The notes under the pieces were generated by a model. It saw only the letters and a list, made by a program, of their open reading frames with translations. It did no database searches and was not told the DNA's origin. Shown piece by piece: positions 35,185-43,786 of a DNA stretch of 60,180 nt (position 1 is its first letter; each line of letters begins with the position of its first letter). The translations under genes and the position numbers were made by a program. Source of the stretch: Sinomicrobium oceani (lineage in GTDB: Bacteria > Bacteroidota > Bacteroidia > Flavobacteriales > Flavobacteriaceae); the NCBI RefSeq assembly GCF_900119185.1, contig NZ_FPJE01000028.1, positions 1 through 60,180 on the forward strand, written 5' to 3'.

Positions 35185-36110
35185 TGGGCAGAGAAGATAT
35201 TGTTTACGAAGAACTACAGGATATCCCGTCCTTTGATTTGAAAGCCGAGCTTTTGTTTGAGGTAATGCTTCGCCGCAAGATACAGGAGCGGAATATCACT
35301 GTATGGCCACAGGGAAACTTTTTCCGGAAATTCAGTAAAGATGTAATGCATATAGAACTGGACATGAACCATGCGGACATGTGGCAGTTTAAACTGAGCC
35401 GGGATGGGTTCTATGATGTTCTTCCGGAAGGAATAACACATAATTACCGTACGAGAAGCCGTAGCGAAGATCCTGTAGAGGAGTATAAAAAACGTAAAAA
35501 GGAAGAAAAGGAAGCCCGGCATTTTTTTAATCCTCTCGAAAACGAATTTTTCAGATTCAGGCATGAAATCGAAAAATATGAATCCGATTTCTTCAGGGAT
35601 ATCAATGCGTATGGGGTTGCCGATGTCATACGGATGATTCTGGGGGTTTCTGTCAATGTGCCGGATGAACTCCTTGTGAAAATGTTCTTTCTTCTCATGA
35701 GACAGAAGAACTACGTGAGCCGGAATACCGAGGAAGTCCGAAAAGGATTATCGTCTATTATCAGGGAAAACGTGCAGATTGTTACGAAAAATGTTAAATT
35801 GGAGCAGGTTTATGACCCTTACGACAAAACAGATGACATGTTACTCGGGATAAATACGACTTTAGAAAGCAAAGAAGAGATTTTTTTGAAGAAATATCAC
35901 TTTATTATCGGACCGCTGAAAGATTCGACAAAACTTCTGGATTATGTCAATAAAGGACAAATGGAAAGTTTTCTGGAAGCTTTTTTTCACCTGTTTTTAC
36001 CATGCCAGGTTCAGTTTTCTTATCAGTTAATGCTCAATGACAGCGACGAACTTTTCCGGCTGAACGAATCCGTATATCAATCCCGATTGGGAATATCAAC
36101 CGTTATTTAA
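35184..36110 (+). CDS. tssG: TssG-like baseplate wedge protein
   Basis: 308 residues from the ATG that overlaps the previous stop (TGATG); the TTG just before is not needed. No membrane helix. It shows blocks DLKAELLFEVMLRRKIQERN, FRHEIEKYESDFFRDINAYG and the C-terminal FFHLFLPCQVQFSYQLML. I assign TssG because the sequence has the general look of the Bacteroidota version, size is right, and the other baseplate proteins (TssE, TssF, TssK) are encoded in the same operon with no other TssG candidate. Conservation is low, so the letter is the least certain of the baseplate set. Confidence 0.7.
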   Translation: MGREDIVYEELQDIPSFDLKAELLFEVMLRRKIQERNITVWPQGNFFRKFSKDVMHIELDMNHADMWQFKLSRDGFYDVLPEGITHNYRTRSRSEDPVEEYKKRKKEEKEARHFFNPLENEFFRFRHEIEKYESDFFRDINAYGVADVIRMILGVSVNVPDELLVKMFFLLMRQKNYVSRNTEEVRKGLSSIIRENVQIVTKNVKLEQVYDPYDKTDDMLLGINTTLESKEEIFLKKYHFIIGPLKDSTKLLDYVNKGQMESFLEAFFHLFLPCQVQFSYQLMLNDSDELFRLNESVYQSRLGISTVI

Positions 36111-36112
36111 AC

Positions 36113-36976
36113 ATGAGAAAGATTTTAGATTATATAGTCACCGGCGAAACTTTAACTGTACTTTTAATTGTACTTGCCGTAGCTTTTATACTCAATATGC
36201 TTTTCGGTGCCAAGGCCTCCAAATTTCGTAAGAAAAAATGGAAGTTCTTTTTGTATGTACTTTGTATGGGAGTTGTCATCATAGGTTTCGGAGCAATTTT
36301 GTACAACCTGAAATCCACCACCCTTACGTCGCGTTTTATCTCATTTCAGGTATTGATGCTGCTATTAGGAACGGTACATCTCGTGTTTTTTCACAAAGTA
36401 TTCCGGCGTTTTGAGACAACCAGGATATATCTGGAGATTTTCCTGGCCTTTATCATGGCATTGTACATGGCCGTTTTTCTCATCCTGATCGTATCTTATT
36501 TTGCAGAATTTAAATTTATCTACTACATGTTCGGCAGTTTACTGCTGTTTGTAGTACCTACGCTTATACTTATACTGTTTGAGACGGCGATCACTATTCC
36601 GGCACGGCTTTATAAAAGATGGTTTTACCCGTTGAATAACCGTTATCCCAATCCGCAGATCACGGAGATGCGTAATGTAATACTGCTCAATCTGGTATTC
36701 CACAAAAAGCCGAACGACCGGCATATTATCAACTTTAAGGTAAAAGCTCCGAGAGCCATGGAATTCGGAAGGCTTTTCTATTATTTTATCAATGATTACA
36801 ACGATAAGCATCCCAATAGTCAGATCCATTTTACGGATATCAAGAACGAACCTTACGGATGGTATTTTCATTCCCGTCCCAAGTGGTTCAGCTCTACCAA
36901 TCATATAGATCCGGATGAATCTGTAGACAGAAATGATATGAAAGACGGCGATACCATAATTTGCCAGCGGATATAG
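36113..36976 (+). CDS. tssN: TssN, multi-spanning inner-membrane protein of Bacteroidota T6SS
   Basis: 287 residues. Five membrane helices lie near 12-30, 45-64, 75-94, 107-130 and 137-160, followed by a soluble cytoplasmic domain (about 165-287) with HKKPNDRHIINFKVKAPRAM and EPYGWYFHSRPKWF. This topology and these blocks match TssN, the inner-membrane component that connects the envelope complex of Bacteroidota T6SS to the baseplate. It begins two bases after tssG ends. Confidence 0.9.
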   Translation: MRKILDYIVTGETLTVLLIVLAVAFILNMLFGAKASKFRKKKWKFFLYVLCMGVVIIGFGAILYNLKSTTLTSRFISFQVLMLLLGTVHLVFFHKVFRRFETTRIYLEIFLAFIMALYMAVFLILIVSYFAEFKFIYYMFGSLLLFVVPTLILILFETAITIPARLYKRWFYPLNNRYPNPQITEMRNVILLNLVFHKKPNDRHIINFKVKAPRAMEFGRLFYYFINDYNDKHPNSQIHFTDIKNEPYGWYFHSRPKWFSSTNHIDPDESVDRNDMKDGDTIICQRI

Positions 36977-36990
36977 AAAATAACCATTGC

Positions 36991-37022
36991 CGGTTTGGCA
37001 GATCTCAGGACCTGCCAAACCG
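36991..37022 (+). other. Strong hairpin between tssN and tssK
   Basis: CGGTTTGGCAG (36991-37001) and CTGCCAAACCG (37012-37022) form a perfect 11-base stem with a 10-base loop. No T-tract follows, so it is not a standard terminator; it may adjust message stability or the ratio of tssN to tssK. Confidence 0.6.
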
Positions 37023-37073
37023 CAAGCAACACATCATATAGCTTAACCAGATAATTGTAAACGACAACGAATC

Positions 37074-38270
37074 ATGGCAGAAAACATAAGATATTTTCCC
37101 GTAAACTGGATCGACGGGATGAAGATCAACAAAAATCATTTCATCGAGTTCCAGGACAATGTGGAAGACCTGGTACGCGATGCGAGAAATATGGGAGTCG
37201 ATCAGCTTAGGTACGGCCTGCTGTCTACCAGGTTCAAAGCTCCTTTCGAATATTCGGTCATCATCGATGAGCACAACGAACTCAACGTATCCATTAAGTT
37301 CATGAAAGCCGTGACCCCGGGTGGGGGACGTATCGAGATTACCGATTATACCGGGGAATTCTCTGAAAAAATATCTCTCGAAAATTATGATTTTAAGGAA
37401 AACAACCGTTTTCTGTTGCTCAATGTAGACCCTTATAACCGGGTGCCTACGGGAACACAGCACATGGAGGAGATCCCTCCTAGATTTCCGCATGCAATGC
37501 CCAGGTATTTTCTGACCACGGTAGCTGAAGCCGAGGTTACACAGAATAATATAGGTCCGTTGCAATTTCCTTTGGCTAAGTTTTTATCTCGTGGAGGCGT
37601 TTTTGAAGTCGTGAACACCTATGTCCCGCCTTGTATGACTGTCAACAGTCATCCCTCACTGGTGAAACTCTTCGAAGCTTATGACGCTTTTTTTAAGCAG
37701 ATGGAGTTCTATGCGGTGCAGATATGTCAGAAAATACGTTTCAGAAGGCTTAGCGGTGACGAAAACCTCATTGCAGATATCGTTTTTGCCACGCTCGAAA
37801 AGATCCTGGGACACGTGGGGCAGCATATCAATCAAAACCGCTGGAACGGTTTCTATTCCTCACCTATCGACGTGCTTGACAAAGTGGTAAGCCTGGCGAG
37901 AATTATGAAAAACAGCTTCGATTCGTTCTCCGGGGACGGAAAGGAAATGGTGTTTAATTATTTCTCCGAATGGACTACCGAGCTCGGAAGCGGAGATTAT
38001 GAAAAGCTGTTCTCCGAAACGATAAACCTCAAGTACAAGGGCTACGATATGGAGCCTTGTGTCAGGGGAGTGATGGAGTTTATCGAAAAAACCGATCACC
38101 TGTTTTCTATTCTCAATCAACTCGACTATATCGGAAGGAAGAAAGATTCCGGCATTTTTGTCAATGAAAATATTGTGAAAACAGAACGGACATCCGGCAT
38201 TTTCTTTAAACAGGAAGACGATAAGGATAACGAGGGGCAGGAAGGTTCCACATCATTCCTGGCAGATTGA
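37074..38270 (+). CDS. tssK: TssK, baseplate connector protein
   Basis: 398 residues, cytosolic. The N-terminus has VNWIDGMKINKNHFIEFQDNV, the TssK shell-domain signature (W-x-x-G-M-x-x-x-x-x-H-F); the middle is beta-rich with GGGRIEI and the C-terminal part helical with LVKLFEAYDAFFKQMEFYA and WNGFYSSPIDVLDKVVSLA. In other systems TssK bridges the TssEFG wedge and the membrane complex. It lies between tssN and tssO with about 100 bases upstream that hold a hairpin. Confidence 0.92.
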   Translation: MAENIRYFPVNWIDGMKINKNHFIEFQDNVEDLVRDARNMGVDQLRYGLLSTRFKAPFEYSVIIDEHNELNVSIKFMKAVTPGGGRIEITDYTGEFSEKISLENYDFKENNRFLLLNVDPYNRVPTGTQHMEEIPPRFPHAMPRYFLTTVAEAEVTQNNIGPLQFPLAKFLSRGGVFEVVNTYVPPCMTVNSHPSLVKLFEAYDAFFKQMEFYAVQICQKIRFRRLSGDENLIADIVFATLEKILGHVGQHINQNRWNGFYSSPIDVLDKVVSLARIMKNSFDSFSGDGKEMVFNYFSEWTTELGSGDYEKLFSETINLKYKGYDMEPCVRGVMEFIEKTDHLFSILNQLDYIGRKKDSGIFVNENIVKTERTSGIFFKQEDDKDNEGQEGSTSFLAD

Positions 38271-38289
38271 TCTAATTTATTTTTAAACT

Positions 38290-38805
38290 ATGGAAATACT
38301 CAATAAAAAAGAAAGGGTCTCCGCATTTTTACTATTTCTCCTGATGCTTGTCATTACGGTAAGTGTGCTTGTTTTTGCCGTGTTCTTCAATTACAAATTA
38401 CCCTGGAGAGAAAATGAGGCACTGAAGCAGGAAAACGACAAAATAATGAATGAATTTCGTTACCAGGACAAGTTTTCTGCACGTATCGATGAGCTTACCA
38501 CCAGTATAGATTCCCTGGATCGTTCCGGAGACGGTTTCCAGTTTCTCGAACAAACGATAGGCCTGGAACTCGCCAAATTGAAGGAAAGTGTGCCCTCTGA
38601 TAAAGAGGCCTACAAGCAGACCCTGCTATACAATAATGTAATCCTGAATCTCAAAGATCTGGTTACGACTAAAAGAAGGATGCAGCTGCTTCGCAAATCC
38701 GAAGTCCAGATCGATGACCTGAAAAAACAGGTCAGTGATTACGAAGAAATCATCAATGACCTGAAAAAGGAACTGGAATTGTGTAAACAGCTCAACAGGA
38801 ACTAA
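38290..38805 (+). CDS. tssO: TssO, single-pass coiled-coil membrane protein of Bacteroidota T6SS
   Basis: 171 residues: one membrane helix near the N-terminus (about 12-33), then an almost wholly helical domain with heptad-like patterns (QIDDLKKQVSDYEEIINDL at the end). This matches TssO of the TssN/O/P/Q/R envelope set. It is 19 bases after tssK and 19 before tssH. Confidence 0.88.
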   Translation: MEILNKKERVSAFLLFLLMLVITVSVLVFAVFFNYKLPWRENEALKQENDKIMNEFRYQDKFSARIDELTTSIDSLDRSGDGFQFLEQTIGLELAKLKESVPSDKEAYKQTLLYNNVILNLKDLVTTKRRMQLLRKSEVQIDDLKKQVSDYEEIINDLKKELELCKQLNRN

Positions 38806-38824
38806 CCTTATAAAACGTAACCCG

Positions 38825-41302
38825 ATGTTTACAGCAAACGGCACCGAGGCCATTCATATCGCCAAACAGCTGGCCAAAGAAAACTTTCATCCGAAATATG
38901 CTCCGGCCCATGTTCTGAAAGCGATGCTTCATCGTCAGTTTTCTTTTATCAGGGAACTTGATGCCGCAGGGATCGATGTATTTTATATCGATGAATGGGC
39001 AGACATTCGTATGGAAGAGTATGCGAAGACATCCCGGCCGGTGGAAGATCCTGTTCCGGATGCTTCTATGGAAGCTGTTTTTGCGGAATCGGAAGACATT
39101 GCGAAACATGCCGGAAGGGAAGAAGTGGGGTTCATCCCCATACTTATGGCCCTGGTGACGCCGGGAGTCGGCTTTTCTCATGATGAGTTAAAATCCATGC
39201 CGGTGACCGCTTCGGAAGTGGCCTTAAAGCTCGGGTACGGACAACACGGAAAAAATAAGACATCAGCAGAAGGGCCTTCGCCATTATCGGCGGTCTATGG
39301 AGAAGAGCAGCATACATCCTCCGGACAGGGGGCACTGGAAAAATATTGTACGGATAAAGTGAACGCTTACCGGGAAGGTGAAGATGCGCCGGTTGTAGGG
39401 CGGGATGAAGAACTCAAGGCGATTACGGAGATCCTGAACCGCAAACTGAAGCCTCATGTTATTGTTACCGGAGAACCGGGAGTTGGAAAGACAGCCCTGA
39501 TCGAAGGTTTCTGCGGAAAGATAGCTGATAATCATATCATACCCCCGCTTCAGGGAGCCACAGTTATGGAAGTCAATACCGGTTTGCTTTTTGCCGGAGC
39601 TTCTTATAAAGGGGAAGTGGAAGACCGGCTACAGAAAATATTTACCGCGGTTAAAAAATATCCCCGCCCCATGTTGTTTATCGATGATATTCACGAATTG
39701 TTCGATGCCCATCAGGGCAATGGTATAGCCAGTATCGTCAAATCCGAACTTACCCGGGGAGAGATTACTTTTATAGGGGCTACCACCACGGAGAAATACC
39801 GTAAAACCCTGGCAAAAGACGATGCCCTGAACAGGCGTTTCGAAACTCTTGAAATTCTGGAACCCACCCCGGACCTGGCCTTGCGGATGGTGAAGAATGT
39901 ATTGCCGCATTACGAAGCACATCACCAGTTTAAAATTGACGAAGACAGTCTTAAAGAAGCCATACGTCTTTCCAAGCGGTATCTCAAGGAAAAATCGCTT
40001 CCCGATTCGGCCCTCGATCTTATAGATCGTACCATGTCATCGCTCCGGGTAGCCAAAGAGGTCGTGCTGGACGGGCTTCCCGAATTGGAAGAACGGTTAC
40101 AGGACCTTAAAAAATCGCGTAAGAAAAACAAGGAAGAAGAGCTTGGCTGGTTATACAATGACATCCTGGATAAAGCCGGGGAATTGCTGAGTGAAGAACA
40201 GGAAAAACAGGTGTTTGACGGCCTGAAGAAAACGAGTGAAAAGGTCGCCTATCTCGAAAAACTTCTCGGTAAGCTTTCCGAACTCACCGGGGAAGATAAC
40301 GTCGTAACCTCCGGGCATCTTTCTGCGGTTGTATCCGGTATAACAGGTATACCTGCAGGAAAAGTAAAGAGTGAGGAGCGCGAACGCCTTCTGTATATCG
40401 AAGACACCCTGAAAAAACGGGTAGTAGGACAGGACCACGCGATCAAAGTCGTATCCGATGCCATTCTCGAATCCCGATCGGGGCTTACCAAACCGGGGCA
40501 ACCCATTGGTTCTTTCTTTTTTCTCGGACCTACGGGTACGGGTAAAACCGAGTTGGCGAAATCGCTTGCAGATTTTCTTTTCGGAGATGAAAACGCTATC
40601 ATCCGCCTGGATATGTCCGAATTCAAGGAAGAGCATTCGGCGGCATTGTTATATGGTGCACCTCCGGGCTATGTAGGGTACGAAGAAGGTGGACTGCTGG
40701 TGAATAAGATCAGGCAAAATCCGTATTCTATAGTATTGTTTGACGAAATCGAAAAGGCACACCGATCGGTTTTTGATGTCTTTTTACAAATACTCGATGA
40801 AGGTAAATTGCACGATCGTCTCGGTAAAGAAGGGGATTTTTCTAATGCCGTAATCCTGTTTACTTCCAATATAGGGTCTGACTATGTGGTAAAATCCTTC
40901 TCCGAAGGACAGATACCTCCGTCCAATCACCTGCTGGAGATCATGTCCGGATATTTTCGTCCGGAATTCCTGGGGCGTCTGACGGAGATCGTACCTTTTG
41001 CTCCGATAAGCCGGGAGAGCGTGGTGAAAATATTTGATATTCACCTGGAAAAAGAACTTACCAGTTTGTTGTCGAGGCTCGATATAACCTTAAAAATGAC
41101 CGACAAAACCAAGGGTGAAGTAGCCCTGATGGGGTTTAGTCCCGAATACGGGGCAAGGCCTATCAAGGGAACGATAAGAAACAAGCTGAAACGTCCGCTG
41201 GCCCGGAAACTCATTTCGGGTGATGTACGTCATGGCGACGAGCTCACCCTGAAGATCGCAAAAGACGGAGAAGTGAAGTTTTCCGTTAAGAAAAACAAAT
41301 AA
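38825..41302 (+). CDS. tssH: TssH/ClpV, AAA+ sheath-disassembly ATPase
   Basis: 825 residues. A Clp-N domain (about 1-150, ANGTEAIHIAKQLAKEN at the start) is followed by AAA-1 with Walker A GEPGVGKT (about 216-223) and Walker B MLFIDDIHELF, a coiled-coil middle region (about 410-490), and AAA-2 with Walker A GPTGTGKTE (about 568-576) and Walker B IVLFDEIEKAH. It pulls apart contracted TssB/TssC sheath for reuse. General ClpB is an alternative by sequence, but the N-domain and position among T6SS genes decide for TssH. Confidence 0.94.
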   Translation: MFTANGTEAIHIAKQLAKENFHPKYAPAHVLKAMLHRQFSFIRELDAAGIDVFYIDEWADIRMEEYAKTSRPVEDPVPDASMEAVFAESEDIAKHAGREEVGFIPILMALVTPGVGFSHDELKSMPVTASEVALKLGYGQHGKNKTSAEGPSPLSAVYGEEQHTSSGQGALEKYCTDKVNAYREGEDAPVVGRDEELKAITEILNRKLKPHVIVTGEPGVGKTALIEGFCGKIADNHIIPPLQGATVMEVNTGLLFAGASYKGEVEDRLQKIFTAVKKYPRPMLFIDDIHELFDAHQGNGIASIVKSELTRGEITFIGATTTEKYRKTLAKDDALNRRFETLEILEPTPDLALRMVKNVLPHYEAHHQFKIDEDSLKEAIRLSKRYLKEKSLPDSALDLIDRTMSSLRVAKEVVLDGLPELEERLQDLKKSRKKNKEEELGWLYNDILDKAGELLSEEQEKQVFDGLKKTSEKVAYLEKLLGKLSELTGEDNVVTSGHLSAVVSGITGIPAGKVKSEERERLLYIEDTLKKRVVGQDHAIKVVSDAILESRSGLTKPGQPIGSFFFLGPTGTGKTELAKSLADFLFGDENAIIRLDMSEFKEEHSAALLYGAPPGYVGYEEGGLLVNKIRQNPYSIVLFDEIEKAHRSVFDVFLQILDEGKLHDRLGKEGDFSNAVILFTSNIGSDYVVKSFSEGQIPPSNHLLEIMSGYFRPEFLGRLTEIVPFAPISRESVVKIFDIHLEKELTSLLSRLDITLKMTDKTKGEVALMGFSPEYGARPIKGTIRNKLKRPLARKLISGDVRHGDELTLKIAKDGEVKFSVKKNK

Positions 41303-41317
41303 TTCCAAAAGAATACG

Positions 41318-41749
41318 GTGAAAGATCTCTATTACAAAATACCCATAGATTACAAGAGGATCACCGAAGGGCAGGACCTTCGGAAAGTAACACTCGAAGA
41401 ATCTCTGGCGCAGTATATTTCGCTGGTAATTACCACTATTTTCGGGGAGTATAAATACGATACCGAATTCGGTACGGTGATCTGGGATGCCGATTTCAAC
41501 CTGTTGTCCAATATCAACCAGTTGAAAGACAAGATCAAGGAATCGGTCTATGAAAAAGTAAAAAAGTATGAAAAACGTATGACGATCACTGATGTAAGTC
41601 TGGCCATAGGCGAAGATACGATAGAGTACAATCCCAACATACGGATTAAGAAAAGACTGGACATCGTGGTGTACGGAGTGATTAAAAAGACAAACGAGCC
41701 CTATTATTACAAGAGTTCCTATTATCTCGCTCCGTTTTCATATAAATAA
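41318..41749 (+). CDS. tssE: TssE, gp25-like baseplate protein
   Basis: 143 residues, starting at GTG 41318, 15 bases after tssH ends. Contains the gp25/W fold pattern: SLAQYISLVITTIFGEYKYD, FGTVIWDADFNLL and a region IREKKRL-like at the end (NIRIKKRLDIVVYGVI). The E-F-G-T motif (TEFGTVIWD) is typical. It is the smallest wedge component at the sheath base. Confidence 0.9.
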   Translation: MKDLYYKIPIDYKRITEGQDLRKVTLEESLAQYISLVITTIFGEYKYDTEFGTVIWDADFNLLSNINQLKDKIKESVYEKVKKYEKRMTITDVSLAIGEDTIEYNPNIRIKKRLDIVVYGVIKKTNEPYYYKSSYYLAPFSYK

Positions 41750-41805
41750 AAAGAAGTGCCTTTTGTGTGCTTTGGAAAACCGGTATTAGGTCAAAAAGTT
41801 AGCGA

Positions 41806-43677
41806 ATGAAACAATTATCCAAAGATCAGATAAAAGATAGGCTGCTCAAGAGAGCTGCCAAACACTGGGGATACTCTGATGTGGAGTTGGAGAATATATT
41901 CGATCCCATCGTTAATCTTCTCTTTGATGTGTGTTCGAAAGAGCTGGAAAATATTTCGAATGAAATTTTTTCGAGCCGGAGAAGGATTACGGAACGGCTG
42001 GTGGATATCCTTACACCGATTACTTCGTCTAAGGCTACGCCGTCACGCGCGATAATGCAGGTTTTTCCCACCGAAGATGAAACTACGCTCAACGACCATC
42101 ACCAGTTCTTTTTCCAGAAGAGACAGCACAATCCTTATAATCCCGGAGAAAAGATCGTTAAAGAATATTTTTTCGGGCCTACCAAACCTGTAAAAGTAAC
42201 CAGGAATGCCTTGCAGTACGTGGTACTGCCTAACGGAATACAGGATGCTTCCCGCGGGCAGTTCCAGGAATTTCTGGATGGCGAAGCATATCTCAAGCCT
42301 ATGCCTCACCGTACGATATGGCTGGGACTTTCGCACCGTGGCAGTGGGATTGTAAAGAACCTGATGTTTTACTTTTACATGAAAAATATACATGACCGGG
42401 ATACCTTTTTTCACTTTCTGCCAAGAGCTAAATGGTATTTTAACGGTCATCGACTCACCGTTTCCCAGGGGTATAACAGTAAAGGAACGGTAACTACGGG
42501 AGACCGGTATATGGTGCATGAAGATTTTCATCACCTGCAACGGGTGGAGGAGCATGTAAATACCTATTACGAAAAGAATTTTATCACCGTAAGGGATGTA
42601 CTTAACACGGGAAACGCGGATCATGCTTTTCCCGATGAATTTAAAGATTTCATCCCGGGTAATACGCTCGAAGCGCTACGGGAAGAAAACCTGTTGTGGC
42701 TTAAAATCGAATTTCCCAATGTAATCGGAAAAAGTATACTGTCGGAGATATTCTGTGCCAATAATTGTTTTCCTGTGATTAATAAGAAAATGAATGAAAC
42801 TCAGGGAAACATCAGGAAGCTGTTGAATATTTACCCTCTGAATATCGGGGAGGACTTTTTCCTGGAGCTGTATTCGGTACTGGATGACCGGAGCAGGCAG
42901 TTTGATGTGATCGCTAAAAACCAGGATGAGTTTACCGAAGATTACGCGTATTTGCGTTTCGGTGGGGTAGCGAGGTTCGATGAACGTAATGCGACCGAAA
43001 TGATAGACTATATGATAGATCTTATCCGCGATGAAGCTGCAGCATTTTCCAGACTGGAAACCGATTTTATGGAAACTAATCTTCACGAAATAAACCAGAT
43101 CATCTCCAGGTTTCGTAATAAGATGGCACAAACCGGAATGCATAAGAAAAATACGCCCTATCTGATTCTCAATACCAAAGGCGAAGAAAGTAAAGGGACA
43201 TTATTTGTGAAATACTGGACAACTAACGGGGAGCATGCCAATAAGATCAATGCTTTCTCCAGGCTTCAGGCTCATAAAGGAGCAGATTTTGAGAAAGATT
43301 CTGTCATGCTTCTGTCAACTACCCAGGGAGGCCGGAACGAGCTCAGCAACTCGGAGAAAATATATGCATACCGGGAAAATATCGTGTCCAACCAGCGGGT
43401 GGTTACACGTCAGGACATTGTAATCTTATGCAAAAATCATTATGGCAATGCCATAGCGGGAGTGGAGGTTAAAAACGGGATACAGACAAGTCTGGACGAC
43501 CATGTAGGATACACGCCCACGATTGATATATTCCTGGAAAAAAGTGAGGAAGTTAACTATTCCGATGAGGAATGGGGATTTCTTAGTGATGATCTCATGT
43601 TGCTGCTAAAGAACAGGGCTGTTAACGTAGTGCCTTTCCGGGTGATGTACAGGGAAAAAGATATACGGCTGAACTGA
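41806..43677 (+). CDS. tssF: TssF, baseplate wedge protein
   Basis: 623 residues. The N-terminal block KQLSKDQIKDRLLKRAAKHWGYSDVE leads into FDPIVNLLFDVCSKELENIS; later come RITERLVDILTP, SKATPSRAIMQ and the central FRNKMAQTGMHKKNTPYLIL, in the size and order of TssF. It ends the forward T6SS operon. Downstream is the convergent SusD gene, with a hairpin between them. Confidence 0.9.
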   Translation: MKQLSKDQIKDRLLKRAAKHWGYSDVELENIFDPIVNLLFDVCSKELENISNEIFSSRRRITERLVDILTPITSSKATPSRAIMQVFPTEDETTLNDHHQFFFQKRQHNPYNPGEKIVKEYFFGPTKPVKVTRNALQYVVLPNGIQDASRGQFQEFLDGEAYLKPMPHRTIWLGLSHRGSGIVKNLMFYFYMKNIHDRDTFFHFLPRAKWYFNGHRLTVSQGYNSKGTVTTGDRYMVHEDFHHLQRVEEHVNTYYEKNFITVRDVLNTGNADHAFPDEFKDFIPGNTLEALREENLLWLKIEFPNVIGKSILSEIFCANNCFPVINKKMNETQGNIRKLLNIYPLNIGEDFFLELYSVLDDRSRQFDVIAKNQDEFTEDYAYLRFGGVARFDERNATEMIDYMIDLIRDEAAAFSRLETDFMETNLHEINQIISRFRNKMAQTGMHKKNTPYLILNTKGEESKGTLFVKYWTTNGEHANKINAFSRLQAHKGADFEKDSVMLLSTTQGGRNELSNSEKIYAYRENIVSNQRVVTRQDIVILCKNHYGNAIAGVEVKNGIQTSLDDHVGYTPTIDIFLEKSEEVNYSDEEWGFLSDDLMLLLKNRAVNVVPFRVMYREKDIRLN

Positions 43678-43707
43678 TGGGGAAATGAAATTCGTGTAAG
43701 AATAAAA

Positions 43708-43752
43708 GGCAGACCCGGATACGCCATTTGGCATTATGATCCCGGATCTGCC
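43708..43752. other. Long imperfect hairpin between tssF and susD
   Basis: GGCAGACCCGGAT (43708-43720) can pair with ATCCCGGATCTGCC (43739-43752) with one bulge; inside is GCCATTTGGC (43723-43732). It sits between two convergent genes and may act as a terminator for either, although no T-tract is seen. Confidence 0.45.
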
Positions 43753-43786
43753 CCGAAAGTACACAGATCATGCTGTTATTTACCCG

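Noticed and set aside
38825-41302. General stress chaperone ClpB
   Set aside because: Sequence motifs alone would allow it, but the divergent N-domain and position between tssO and tssE fit ClpV/TssH.
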